Shown piece by piece: positions 35,056 to 43,810 of a stretch of DNA of 61,812 nt. The translations under genes and the position numbers were made by a program. The stretch covers positions 1 through 61,812 of the forward strand of contig NZ_JAHZIA010000017.1 in assembly GCF_019420015.1 (NCBI RefSeq), written 5' to 3'. The notes below the pieces were generated by a model. It did no database searches and was not told where the DNA came from. It worked only from the letters and a program-made list of their open reading frames with translations. Every line of letters begins with the position of its first letter. Within the stretch, counting starts at the first letter, position 1. The stretch is from Anaerofustis sp. Its GTDB lineage: Bacteria; Bacillota; Clostridia; Eubacteriales; Anaerofustaceae.

Positions 35056-35309
35056 AAATATTTTCTCCTTTTGTTTTATCAAATATAGTAAATCCCCTCA
35101 AATTTACAAATTTTAAACATTGTAATTATATCACGCCTTGCAAAAATTGACAGTTTTTTAATTTAATTCTAATTTATCAATTTAAGCTTAAATAATATTT
35201 ATATGATTAAGGTGTGTTTTGTAGCTTAATATAATTTTTCATTTGACATGTATAAACAAAGTTTTTTTTATAAAAGATTTATTATCTTTTAAAAGGAAAA
35301 GGTGAACAA

Positions 35310-36308
35310 GTGTTAAGTGGAGTTTTAAAAAATAAATCATTAATTTTAATATGTTTATTGATATTTAATTTTTCTGTTCCTATAAGTATAAAAAAACAAA
35401 TAGATGAAAAAACTAAAGATGCGGCTGTATATAAAGGTATAATAAAAGAAAGTGTCGTTTCAATGAATGAAGATACTGTTTCTAAAGATGATAAAAAAGG
35501 CAGTTCTTACGGTTTTACAAAAAATATTTTGGTTGCTTCCATGCCTTTTTTACATTTGAAAGAGACAGGCTATGAAGAGGTTAAGATAAAAAACAACGAC
35601 AAGATGGAAGATAAAGAAAGTAAAGAATTGACTTTGGCAAAGAAAAAGATGAATGCAGTTTCCACCGTTGGAGGAAAAATCAGCGATAAACCTTTGGTGT
35701 TGATTTATCATACGCATGCTACGGAGTCTTTTAAGGATAAAACAACGAAAGGTACATATCGTTCAAGAAACAATGATGAAAATATGGTTAGTGTGGGAAG
35801 GGAAGTAGTGAAAGTTCTTAAGAATGAATATGGAATCGAAGCTGTACACGATACATCTCAACATGATTATCCGAGTTACAATGCTGCTTACGATAATTCA
35901 TTAAAAAGTGCAGAAAAAATACTTAAAAAGAACCCCGGAATAAAATATGTTTTTGATATTCACAGAGACGGACTTCCTTCTTCGAGTGATAATTTGAAAT
36001 ATAAAGGTAAGGTAGGGAATACGAAGGTTTCGAATGTTATGATTGTTTTGGGTATGAATCATAAAAATTCATCTAAAAATCTGAAATTTGCAAATAAAAT
36101 AGATGCACAGTTTGATAAAATGTATCCGTCAATTTCTCTTGGTGTAACAAAAAGAGAACCTTATCGCTACAATCAGTGGTTAAGCAGCAACAGTATATTG
36201 TTTGAAGTCGGCAGTAATTTAAATACTTTGGAAGAATCTAAAAATTCAGGGAAGCTTATAGGAAGAGTTATAGGAGAAGTAATAAAAAAAGATATGAAAG
36301 GGAAATAA
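35310..36308 (+). CDS. spoIIP: Stage II sporulation protein P (SpoIIP)
   Basis: SpoIIP is an amidase and endopeptidase that, with SpoIID and SpoIIM, thins the septal wall so the mother cell can engulf the forespore. The 332-residue protein starts with GTG at 35310 (GGTG upstream). It has an N-terminal membrane anchor (about 9-25), a polar linker, and the catalytic domain from about 125. The signature LVLIYHTHATESF gives His134 and Glu139; FDIHRDGLPSS (near 213) and a second His/Glu region follow. A TTGACA at 35243 has no well-spaced -10. The stop overlaps a small membrane-protein gene. Confidence 0.92.
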   Translation: MLSGVLKNKSLILICLLIFNFSVPISIKKQIDEKTKDAAVYKGIIKESVVSMNEDTVSKDDKKGSSYGFTKNILVASMPFLHLKETGYEEVKIKNNDKMEDKESKELTLAKKKMNAVSTVGGKISDKPLVLIYHTHATESFKDKTTKGTYRSRNNDENMVSVGREVVKVLKNEYGIEAVHDTSQHDYPSYNAAYDNSLKSAEKILKKNPGIKYVFDIHRDGLPSSSDNLKYKGKVGNTKVSNVMIVLGMNHKNSSKNLKFANKIDAQFDKMYPSISLGVTKREPYRYNQWLSSNSILFEVGSNLNTLEESKNSGKLIGRVIGEVIKKDMKGK

Positions 36309-36466
36309 TGCGTAGAAATATTTCATTTGGAGTTATGATAATCATATTATTTATTATTTTAGGTGTTGGTGGCTATTTGGTTTATGATTTGACAAAAATG
36401 TATTATGATACTTACGAATATAAGAATAACAGTATTTTGGTAGAAAAAAACGGAGTGTATTTTTGA
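36308..36466 (+). CDS. Small single-pass membrane protein coupled to spoIIP
   Basis: The product has 52 residues. The ATG overlaps the spoIIP stop (TAATG), and AAAGGG lies upstream inside spoIIP. A basic start (MRRN) is followed by one hydrophobic helix (about 5-25, VMIIILFIILGVGGYLVYDL) and a Tyr-rich polar tail ending NGVYF. The overlap implies translation coupled to spoIIP, so it may act in engulfment. No family is recognised. A terminator follows at 36547. Confidence 0.65.
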   Translation: MRRNISFGVMIIILFIILGVGGYLVYDLTKMYYDTYEYKNNSILVEKNGVYF

Positions 36467-36546
36467 TTAAATATAAAGTTAATATTATTGATTTTAATTC
36501 GTATTAAAATATTGTATTTATTTTCTTATAAACAGATTTTTTTATT

Positions 36547-36574
36547 AAAGGTTTCGTTTTAGAAACCTTTTTTA
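36547..36574 (+). terminator. Terminator after spoIIP operon
   Basis: AAAGGTTTC and GAAACCTTT pair around GTTTTA, then a T run. Confidence 0.9.
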
Positions 36575-36622
36575 TTTGGATTTGTCATATTTTATTTTAA
36601 GACAATTTTCGATTAAATTTTG

Positions 36623-36677
36623 TTGACATAATCTCTATATATCAGTATAATTATATTGATAAAAAAATACTGATATA
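36623..36677 (+). promoter_or_regulatory. Rex promoter with overlapping inverted repeat
   Basis: TTGACA (36623-36628), 17-nt spacer, TATAAT (36646-36651): a perfect sigma-A promoter. Inverted arms TATATCAGTAT (36638-36648) and ATACTGATATA (36667-36677), with an 18-nt loop, cover the -10 and the likely start site. This suggests repression of rex, perhaps by Rex itself or another factor. It does not match the usual clostridial Rex operator. Confidence 0.7.
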
Positions 36678-36697
36678 GGAAGGAGAATTTGATACAT

Positions 36698-37342
36698 ATG
36701 AAAAAGATTTCTGTTTCAAAGCAGGCACTTCAAAGACTACCTTCTTATTTGAATTATTTGAATTGGGCAAGAAGAGAAAATATAGAATATATATCTTCGC
36801 CTACAATTGCAAGTGACTTGAGGCTCAATGAGGTTCAAGTCAGAAAGGATTTGGCAGCTATAAGTTCCACAGGAGGGAAGCCCAGACTCGGATATGACGT
36901 GGAGACGTTGATAGGGGATATAAAAAACTTTCTTGGATATGATGAAACGGACAAAGCTGTGTTAATCGGTGCAGGGCAACTTGGAAGAGCTCTTTTATCT
37001 TATAACGGGTATGCAGATTACGGACTCGAAATCGTTGCGGCTTTTGATGTTAACAAAGATATTATAGGCAGAAAGTTTAAAGGCAAACCCATTTATCATA
37101 TGGATTCTCTTTATGATATTTGCAAGAAAAACAATATACATATAGGTATAATAACGGTATCTGCGGATAAGGCTCAAGAAGCGTGTGATAAACTTGTTGA
37201 ATGCGGAATTCTTGCAATATGGAATTTTGCTCCGTCGCATTTGGTGGTTCCGGACAATATCCTTGTTCAGCATGAGAATACTGCGGCATCTCTGGCTTTT
37301 TTGTCCATGCATTTGAGAGAAAAAATGGATAAAGATAAATAA
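36698..37342 (+). CDS. rex: Redox-sensing transcriptional repressor Rex
   Basis: Rex binds DNA when NADH is low and represses fermentation genes. It has 214 residues from the ATG at 36698; a TTG at 36689 is closer to the AGGAG but the ATG is kept. The N-terminal winged helix (SVSKQALQRLPSYLNYLN, LNEVQVRKDLAAIS, GKPRLGYDV) and the Rossmann NAD domain with GAGQLGRAL (about 90-98) are complete. It lies directly upstream of the thl-crt-hbd-bcd-etfBA operon, a typical Rex target in Clostridia. No canonical TTGTTAA-type operator was found before thl. Confidence 0.93.
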   Translation: MKKISVSKQALQRLPSYLNYLNWARRENIEYISSPTIASDLRLNEVQVRKDLAAISSTGGKPRLGYDVETLIGDIKNFLGYDETDKAVLIGAGQLGRALLSYNGYADYGLEIVAAFDVNKDIIGRKFKGKPIYHMDSLYDICKKNNIHIGIITVSADKAQEACDKLVECGILAIWNFAPSHLVVPDNILVQHENTAASLAFLSMHLREKMDKDK

Positions 37343-37463
37343 ATGATATTGTAATGTTTTTAATATTATTATATAATGATTTTATATATGATTAATTGAT
37401 AAATCCTTTGTTTTAAAAGGGTTTAGGTTGATTTTGTTTATAGAAGTTTGGTAAAAATACCGG

Positions 37464-37501
37464 CTTATATATATAAGTTCATAGCCTTGCCTTTGCTATG
37501 A
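37464..37501 (+). promoter_or_regulatory. Palindrome and hairpin in the thl leader
   Basis: A perfect 14-base palindrome CTTATATATATAAG (37464-37477) is followed by TCATAGC / GCTATGA (37479-37501, 9-nt loop), ending 20 nt before the thl ribosome-binding site. They could be an operator and a 5' mRNA hairpin for this highly expressed operon. A weak promoter (TTGATT near 37430, TAAAAA near 37453) lies upstream. Confidence 0.4.
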
Positions 37502-37531
37502 TTAAAGTTTTTAATTTTAGGAGGAAAAAAA

Positions 37532-38713
37532 ATGGCAAATAAAGTAGTTTTAGCAGGCGCTTGTCGTACTGCGATTGGTACAATGGGAGGAAGCTTAAGT
37601 ACAGTTCCTGCCGAAAAATTAGGTTCTATCGTAATTAAAGAAGCCTTAAAAAGAGCAAATGTACCGGCTGATCAAGTAGATCAAGTATATATGGGTTGTG
37701 TAATCCAAGCTGGATTAGGTCAAAATGTTGCTAGACAAGCGTCTATTCATGCAGGTTTACCTATCGAAGTTCCTGCGGTTACAGTTAACGTTGTTTGTGG
37801 TTCAGGTCTTAACTGTGTAAACATGGCAGCTCAAATGATTAAAGCAGGGGATGCTGATATCGTTGTTGCAGGTGGTATGGAAAACATGTCAATGGCTCCA
37901 TATGCAGTAATGAATGGTCGTTATGGATACAGAATGAACAACGGTACTTTAGTTGATACAATGGTAAATGATGCTTTATGGGATGCTTTTAATCAATATC
38001 ATATGGGTATTACAGCTGAAAATATCGCAGAACAATGGAATTTAACAAGAGAAGAGCTAGATGAATTTGCTGCTAATTCTCAACAAAAAGCAGTAGCTGC
38101 TCAAGAAGCAGGTGCTTTTGACGATGAAATCGTACCTGTAGAAGTTAAAAAGAAAAAAGAAACAGTTGTATTTAACAAAGACGAAGGTCCTCGTCCTGGA
38201 ACAACTGCTGAAGGTATTGCAAGACTTCGTCCTGCATTTAAAGCTGACGGTGTTGTAACAGCAGGTAATGCTTCTGGTATTAATGACGGTGCTGCAGCTG
38301 TTGTTGTTATGAGCGAAGAAAAAGCAAAAGAACTTGGTGTTACACCAATGGCTACATGGAAAGCAGGTGCACTTGGCGGTGTTGATCCAAGTATCATGGG
38401 TATCGGTCCTGTGGCTGCAACTAAAAAAGTTTTAGATAAAACAGGTATGAGCGTTGATGAATTTGATATTATCGAAGCAAACGAAGCTTTCGCTTCTCAA
38501 TCAATCGCTGTAGGTAAAGAATTAGGATTTGACTTAAACAAATTAAATCCTAACGGAGGCGCAATCGCTCTTGGTCATCCTGTAGGTGCTTCTGGATGTC
38601 GTATTCTTGTAACACTATTACATGAAATGCAAAAAGCAGACGCTAAAAAAGGTTTGGCTACACTTTGTATCGGCGGCGGTATGGGCTGTGCTACAATTGT
38701 TGAAAGAGACTAG
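37532..38713 (+). CDS. thl: Acetyl-CoA C-acetyltransferase (thiolase)
   Basis: This enzyme condenses two acetyl-CoA to acetoacetyl-CoA, the entry to butyrate formation. It has 393 residues. The nucleophile Cys89 lies in VVCGSGLNC; His349 is in GHPVGASG; Cys379 is in LCIGGGMGC. All catalytic residues are present. AGGAGG precedes the ATG. It is the first gene of thl-crt-hbd-bcd-etfB-etfA, downstream of rex. The codon use is cleaner and more biased than in the neighbouring genes, as expected for high expression. Confidence 0.97.
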   Translation: MANKVVLAGACRTAIGTMGGSLSTVPAEKLGSIVIKEALKRANVPADQVDQVYMGCVIQAGLGQNVARQASIHAGLPIEVPAVTVNVVCGSGLNCVNMAAQMIKAGDADIVVAGGMENMSMAPYAVMNGRYGYRMNNGTLVDTMVNDALWDAFNQYHMGITAENIAEQWNLTREELDEFAANSQQKAVAAQEAGAFDDEIVPVEVKKKKETVVFNKDEGPRPGTTAEGIARLRPAFKADGVVTAGNASGINDGAAAVVVMSEEKAKELGVTPMATWKAGALGGVDPSIMGIGPVAATKKVLDKTGMSVDEFDIIEANEAFASQSIAVGKELGFDLNKLNPNGGAIALGHPVGASGCRILVTLLHEMQKADAKKGLATLCIGGGMGCATIVERD

Positions 38714-38749
38714 TCAGATTTATTAATTAAGATTAAGGAGATATTAAAA

Positions 38750-39520
38750 ATGGGTTTTGTTAAGTATGAACAAGAAGGTTTTGTAGGTGTAGTTACAATT
38801 GACCGTCCGAAAGCTTTAAATGCTTTGAACGAAGAAGTTTTAAAAGATTTAGAAGCTGCTTTTGATGCTATAGATCTTGATAAAACAAGAGCTGTTGTTG
38901 TAACCGGAGCAGGTAAATCATTTGTTGCCGGAGCAGATATAGGGGCAATGAGCACTATGACTGCTGAAGAAGGCGAAGCATTTGGTAAATTCGGTAACGA
39001 TATTTTCAGAAAAATCGAAACTTTCCCACTTCCTGTAATTGCAGCAATTAACGGTTTTGCTCTTGGCGGTGGTAATGAACTTGCTATGAGCTGTGATATC
39101 AGAATTTGTTCTGATAAAGCGGTATTCGGACAACCTGAAGTAGGTCTTGGTATTACTCCTGGATTTGGCGGTACACAAAGACTTGCAAGAATTATCGGTG
39201 TTGGAATGGCTAAAGAATTGGTATATGCAGGATATAACATCAAAGCTGAAAAAGCATTGGAAGTAGGTCTTGTAAATGCTGTTTATGCTCCTGAAGAATT
39301 AATGCCTGCAGCTATGAAATTAGCTGGCAAAATCGCAAAACAAGCTCCAATAGCTGTAAGAAACTGTAAAAAAGCCATGAATGACGGATTACAGGTTGAT
39401 ATGGATAAAGCTATTGTTGTTGAAGAAAAATTATTCGGAGACTGTTTTAACAGTGAAGATCAAAAAGCCGGTATGAAAGCATTCCTTGAAAAAGGTAAAG
39501 CAGAATTCCAAAACAAATAG
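38750..39520 (+). CDS. crt: 3-hydroxybutyryl-CoA dehydratase (crotonase)
   Basis: This enzyme dehydrates 3-hydroxybutyryl-CoA to crotonyl-CoA. The 256-residue enoyl-CoA hydratase has the oxyanion-hole region AGADIGAM (about 60-67), Glu110 in GGGNELAMSCD and Glu130 in GQPEVGLGITPG as catalytic residues. AAGGAG precedes the ATG. It lies 36 nt after thl. Its product is also the end point of the abfD reaction encoded downstream. Confidence 0.96.
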   Translation: MGFVKYEQEGFVGVVTIDRPKALNALNEEVLKDLEAAFDAIDLDKTRAVVVTGAGKSFVAGADIGAMSTMTAEEGEAFGKFGNDIFRKIETFPLPVIAAINGFALGGGNELAMSCDIRICSDKAVFGQPEVGLGITPGFGGTQRLARIIGVGMAKELVYAGYNIKAEKALEVGLVNAVYAPEELMPAAMKLAGKIAKQAPIAVRNCKKAMNDGLQVDMDKAIVVEEKLFGDCFNSEDQKAGMKAFLEKGKAEFQNK

Positions 39521-39590
39521 TGTATTTAATTTTAGTAAATAAAGTCTGGGGAGATACCCCGGACTTAAAAAAATAATTTGGAGGATAATA

Positions 39591-40427
39591 ATGAAAGTAG
39601 GTATTATTGGTGCTGGTGCAATGGGTTCAGGTATTGCTCAAGCATTTGCACAAACAGAAGGTTATGAAGTTTGCTTATGTGATATTAACGAAGAATTCGC
39701 TGCAAACGGTAAAAAAAGAATTGAAGCGGGATTTGCTAAAAGAGTAGCAAAAGGTAAGATGGAACAAGCAAAAGCTGATGAAATCTTAGCCAAAATCACA
39801 ACAGGTGTTAAAGATATTTGCGGTGATTGCGATTTAATCGTAGAAGCTGTACTTGAAGTTATGTCTATCAAACAAGAAACATTCCAAGAATTAGATAAAA
39901 TTTGTAAAGAAGATTGTATATTTGCTACAAATACTTCTTCTTTATCAGTTACTGAAATCGGTGCAAAAGTAAACAGACCGATTATCGGTATGCATTTCTT
40001 TAATCCAGCTCCTGTAATGAAGTTGGTAGAAGTTATTGCAGGTTTAAATACTCCAGCTGAAGTTGTTGATAAAATTAAAGCGATTTCTGAAGAAATAGGT
40101 AAAACTCCTGTAGAAGTTGCAGAAGCTCCTGGATTTGTTGTAAACAGAATTTTAATTCCAATGATCAACGAAGCTGTTGCTATTTATGCAGAAGGTGTTG
40201 CCAGCGTTGAAGGTATAGACGCTGCTATGAAACTTGGTGCTAACCACCCAATGGGACCTTTAGCATTAGGGGACTTAATCGGTCTTGACGTTTGTTTAGC
40301 TATTATGAACGTTCTTTATGATGAAACTGGCGACCCTAAATATCGTCCACATACATTACTTAAGAAAATGGTTCGTGGCGGCAAGTTAGGTCAAAAATCT
40401 GGACACGGATTTTATGATTATAAATAG
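39591..40427 (+). CDS. hbd: 3-hydroxybutyryl-CoA dehydrogenase
   Basis: This enzyme reduces acetoacetyl-CoA to (S)-3-hydroxybutyryl-CoA with NAD(P)H. The 278-residue protein has the dinucleotide loop GAGAMGSGIAQ near residues 7-17, the catalytic region HFFNPAPVMKLVEVI near 139-153, and a C-terminal dimer domain ending KSGHGFYDYK. GGAGG precedes the ATG. It lies 70 nt after crt and 15 nt before bcd. Confidence 0.97.
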   Translation: MKVGIIGAGAMGSGIAQAFAQTEGYEVCLCDINEEFAANGKKRIEAGFAKRVAKGKMEQAKADEILAKITTGVKDICGDCDLIVEAVLEVMSIKQETFQELDKICKEDCIFATNTSSLSVTEIGAKVNRPIIGMHFFNPAPVMKLVEVIAGLNTPAEVVDKIKAISEEIGKTPVEVAEAPGFVVNRILIPMINEAVAIYAEGVASVEGIDAAMKLGANHPMGPLALGDLIGLDVCLAIMNVLYDETGDPKYRPHTLLKKMVRGGKLGQKSGHGFYDYK

Positions 40428-40442
40428 GAGGATTCAAAACAA

Positions 40443-41579
40443 ATGGATTTTACATTAAGTAAAGAGCATGAAATGGCAAGAACTCTTTTTAGAGAATTTG
40501 CTGAAACAGAAGTAAAACCTCTAGCTCAAGAGGTAGATGAAACAGAAGTATTCCCAAGAGAAACTGTTGACAAAATGCAAAAATTAGGATTTTTAGGAAT
40601 TCCTATGCCTAAAGAATACGGCGGACAAGGCTGTGATACTTTAACATATGCATTATGTGTTGAAGAATTATCAAGAGTATGCGGTACAACTGGTGTTATC
40701 GTTTCTGCTCACACATCATTGGGTGCTGCTCCGATTGAAAAATTCGGTACACCTGAACAAAAAGAAAAATTCCTAAGACCACTTGTAAGTGGTGAAAAAC
40801 TTGGTGCTTTCGGTTTAACTGAACCAAACGCAGGTACAGATGCATCAGGACAACAAACAAAAGCTGTTTTAGACGGAGATGAATATATTCTTAACGGTTC
40901 TAAAATCTTTATTACAAACGGTAAAGAAGCTGATACATATGTAATTTTTGCTATGACAGATAAATCAAAAGGTACTAAAGGTATATCTGCATTTATAGTA
41001 GAAAAGGGAACACCTGGTTTCACTTTCGGTACAAAAGAAAAGAAAATGGGTATTAGAGGTTCTTCTACATATGAATTAATCTTTACAGACTGCAGAATTC
41101 CTAAAGAAAATCTTCTAGGACAAGAAGGTAAAGGATTTGGTATTGCTATGCAAACTCTTGACGGCGGTAGAATCGGTATTGCATGTCAAGCTCTTGGTTT
41201 AGCTCAAGGTGCTTTAGATGCTACAATCGACTTCGTTAAAGAAAGAAAACAATTCGGTAGATCTATTGCTAAATTCCAAAATACACAATTCCAAATTGCT
41301 GACATGGCAACAAAAGTTGAAGCAGCTAGAATGTTAGTATATAAAGCTGCAAAAGCTAAAGATACTAAGAAGAGATTCTCTGTTGAAGCTGCTCAAGCTA
41401 AGTTATATGCTGCAGAAGTTGCTATGGAAGTTACAACAAAAGCTGTTCAACTTCATGGTGGATACGGTTATACAAGAGAATATGACGTTGAACGTATGAT
41501 GAGAGATGCTAAGATTACTGAAATTTACGAAGGAACTTCAGAAGTTCAAAGAATGGTAATCTCAGGAAGCTTATTATAA
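40443..41579 (+). CDS. bcd: Butyryl-CoA dehydrogenase
   Basis: This enzyme reduces crotonyl-CoA to butyryl-CoA; with EtfBA it can bifurcate electrons from NADH to crotonyl-CoA and ferredoxin. The 378-residue acyl-CoA dehydrogenase has the signature AFGLTEPNAGTDAS (about 121-134), a flavin-contact region, and the catalytic Glu363 in IYEGTSEVQRM. AGGAGG precedes the ATG. etfB follows after 25 nt. Length and motifs are normal for short-chain enzymes. Confidence 0.96.
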   Translation: MDFTLSKEHEMARTLFREFAETEVKPLAQEVDETEVFPRETVDKMQKLGFLGIPMPKEYGGQGCDTLTYALCVEELSRVCGTTGVIVSAHTSLGAAPIEKFGTPEQKEKFLRPLVSGEKLGAFGLTEPNAGTDASGQQTKAVLDGDEYILNGSKIFITNGKEADTYVIFAMTDKSKGTKGISAFIVEKGTPGFTFGTKEKKMGIRGSSTYELIFTDCRIPKENLLGQEGKGFGIAMQTLDGGRIGIACQALGLAQGALDATIDFVKERKQFGRSIAKFQNTQFQIADMATKVEAARMLVYKAAKAKDTKKRFSVEAAQAKLYAAEVAMEVTTKAVQLHGGYGYTREYDVERMMRDAKITEIYEGTSEVQRMVISGSLL

Positions 41580-41604
41580 TTAAGAGGAAAAGGAGAGAAG
41601 TATA

Positions 41605-42387
41605 GTGAAAATTGTAGTTTGCGCTAAGCAAGTTCCAGATACAAACGAAGTTAGAATAGATCAAAAAACAGGTACTCTTATTAGAGAAGGCGTTCCTGCT
41701 ATTATGAATCCTGATGATAAAGCCGGTCTAGAAGCTGCACTTCAAATCAAAGATAAAACAGGTGCAGAAGTAACTGTAATTACTATGGGTTTACCGGCTG
41801 CTGAAGAAATTTTAAGAGAAGCTATGGCTATGGGTGCTGATAAAGGTGTACTTGTAACAGACAGACCTTTCGGTGGTGCTGATACTCTTGCAACATCTAA
41901 CACAATAGCTGCTGCATTAAAAACAATGGAATATGACCTAATCATCGCAGGTAGACAAGCTATCGACGGTGATACAGCACAAGTAGGTCCTCAAATTGCT
42001 GAACATTTAGGAATCCCTAATATTTCTTATGTTCAAAACGTTGTTGAAGTAACAGATGACAGCATTACTGTTGAAAGACAATATGATGACGGTTATCATG
42101 TAGAAAAAGCTCAAATGCCTTGCCTAATCACAGCTCTTGGCGATTTAGACAAACCAAGATATATGACACCGGGCGGAATTTTTGATGCATTTAAACAAGA
42201 CATTCAAATTATTACAAGAAAAGATGTTGATATTGCAGACGAAAAAATCGGTAAAGCTGGTTCTCCTACAAATGTTGCTAAATCATTCCCTAAAGCTGTT
42301 AAAGCTGCAGGAGAAAAAGTTGAATTAGATGCTGATGCTTCAGCTGAATACATTTTAGGAAAATTAAAAGAAAAACATATTATCTAA
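41605..42387 (+). CDS. etfB: Electron transfer flavoprotein, beta subunit
   Basis: EtfB binds the bifurcating FAD or AMP-like site together with EtfA. It has 260 residues. The N-terminal KIVVCAKQVPDTNEVRID and the signature VQNVVEVTDDSITVERQYDDG are typical of the Bcd-linked clostridial EtfB. The start is GTG at 41605, with AAAGGAG upstream. The gene lies between bcd and etfA, and all three are cotranscribed. Confidence 0.96.
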   Translation: MKIVVCAKQVPDTNEVRIDQKTGTLIREGVPAIMNPDDKAGLEAALQIKDKTGAEVTVITMGLPAAEEILREAMAMGADKGVLVTDRPFGGADTLATSNTIAAALKTMEYDLIIAGRQAIDGDTAQVGPQIAEHLGIPNISYVQNVVEVTDDSITVERQYDDGYHVEKAQMPCLITALGDLDKPRYMTPGGIFDAFKQDIQIITRKDVDIADEKIGKAGSPTNVAKSFPKAVKAAGEKVELDADASAEYILGKLKEKHII

Positions 42388-42412
42388 TTAATTGGGAAAG
42401 GAAATAGAAATA

Positions 42413-43450
42413 ATGAGTTTTGAAGAATATAAAGGCGTATTTGTCTTTGCACAACAAGTTGATGGTGTAATCAATAATGTTGCGTTTGAATTAACAAGTG
42501 AAGCTACAAAGCTTGCTGCTGCTTTAAATACAGAAGTTACTGCTGTTCTTTTAGGTAGTGATGTAAAAGGATTGGCTGATGAATTAGCTGTTTACGGTGC
42601 TGACAGAGTAGTTGTAGTAGACGATCCTGCTTTAAAAACATATACAACAGAACCATATGCACACGCTATGGATGAAGTAATTAAAAACTATAAACCTGAC
42701 ATCGTTCTTTATGGTGCGACAGCTATCGGTAGAGATTTAGCTCCTAGAGTATCTGCAAGAGTTTCTACAGGTCTAACAGCTGACTGTACTATTCTTGAAA
42801 TTGCAGAATATAAAAATGCTTTAGGAAATGTAAATAAAGGTTATGAAGGTCAGTTATTCTTGAATGCTACAAGACCTGCATTCGGTGGTAACTTAATGGC
42901 TACAATCGTATGTCCTAACAATAAACCTCAAATGGCTACAGTAAGACCTGGCGTTATGCAAAAAATTGAACCTAAAACAGGTGCAAAAGCAAACGTAGAA
43001 GAATTGAAAGTTGAATTCGCTAAAAACAATAAATACGTAGAAGTATTGGAAGTTGTTAAAGCCGTTAAAGATAAAGTAGATATTTCTGAAGCTAATATCT
43101 TAGTATCTGGTGGACGTGGTGTAGGAAGCGCTGAAAACTTTAAATTATTAGAAGATTTAGCTGACGCTATCGGCGGTCAAGTTTCTGCTTCAAGAGCTTG
43201 CGTTGACGCAGGTTGGGTTCCAAAAGATATCCAAGTAGGCCAAACAGGTAAAACAGTTAGACCTAATGTTTACTTTGCAATCGGTATTTCAGGTGCTATC
43301 CAACATGCTGCTGGTATGGAAGAATCTGATATTATCATCGCTATAAACAAAGATGAATCTGCTCCAATTTTCAGCATCGCTGATTATGGTGTAGTAGGTG
43401 ATTTAAATAAAATAGTTCCATTATTAACGGATGCTATAAAAAACGCTTAA
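42413..43450 (+). CDS. etfA: Electron transfer flavoprotein, alpha subunit
   Basis: EtfA shuttles electrons between bifurcating and acceptor flavins and Bcd. From the ATG at 42413 it has 345 residues; the TTG at 42392 has no site. The C-terminal FAD-binding domain (SGGRGVGSAENFKLLEDLA; SRACVDAGWVPKDIQVGQTGKTVRP; GISGAIQHAAGM) is complete. It is the last gene of the butyryl-CoA operon and is followed by a strong terminator at 43483. Confidence 0.96.
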   Translation: MSFEEYKGVFVFAQQVDGVINNVAFELTSEATKLAAALNTEVTAVLLGSDVKGLADELAVYGADRVVVVDDPALKTYTTEPYAHAMDEVIKNYKPDIVLYGATAIGRDLAPRVSARVSTGLTADCTILEIAEYKNALGNVNKGYEGQLFLNATRPAFGGNLMATIVCPNNKPQMATVRPGVMQKIEPKTGAKANVEELKVEFAKNNKYVEVLEVVKAVKDKVDISEANILVSGGRGVGSAENFKLLEDLADAIGGQVSASRACVDAGWVPKDIQVGQTGKTVRPNVYFAIGISGAIQHAAGMEESDIIIAINKDESAPIFSIADYGVVGDLNKIVPLLTDAIKNA

Positions 43451-43482
43451 TATAATCATAAAATCTTATTAAGAGTTAATCT

Positions 43483-43513
43483 AAAAAGGAGTATATTTTA
43501 TACTCCTTTTTTT
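43483..43513 (+). terminator. Terminator of the butyryl-CoA operon
   Basis: AAAAAGGAGTATA and TATACTCCTTTTT pair around TTT, followed by a T run. A strong hairpin 33 nt after etfA. Confidence 0.93.
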
Positions 43514-43810
43514 ATATTAAGATATATTTAATATATTCATACTTATATCTTGATTTATGATTATTTGTTTAATATAGTGTAATATTTATTTTTTATTTAT
43601 TGTATATCGTAAGTTTTCTGTTGTTAATTATAAATATAAATATTTATTTTATATATTAAAATAGTATTTTAATATATCTACTTGTATTTTTTATATTTTT
43701 ATCGTATTTCCCGGGAAAAATCGTAATTTTGTCGACAGTTTTTTTATATCCCTATGCAATAAATAATCATGTAAGTTATTTTATTAATTTAGAAATTTCT
43801 TTTATGAGTA
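43514..43810. other. A+T-rich non-coding gap with several inverted repeats
   Basis: No open frame is seen. There are three inverted repeats: AAGATATA / TATATCTT (43519-43551), the perfect ATATATTAAAAT / ATTTTAATATAT around AGT (43651-43677), and TTTCCCGGGAAA (43707-43718). The gap separates the etfA terminator from a convergent minus-strand gene. The second repeat could terminate that gene; the others are unexplained. Confidence 0.45.

Noticed and set aside
37450..37470. Second sigma-54 promoter before thl (TTGG...CCGGC)
   Set aside because: The GG-to-GC spacing is one base too long and the -12 element lacks TTGC.
37343..37531. Canonical Rex operator before thl
   Set aside because: No TTGTTAA-N4-TTAACAA-like site. 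The palindromes there differ in sequence.
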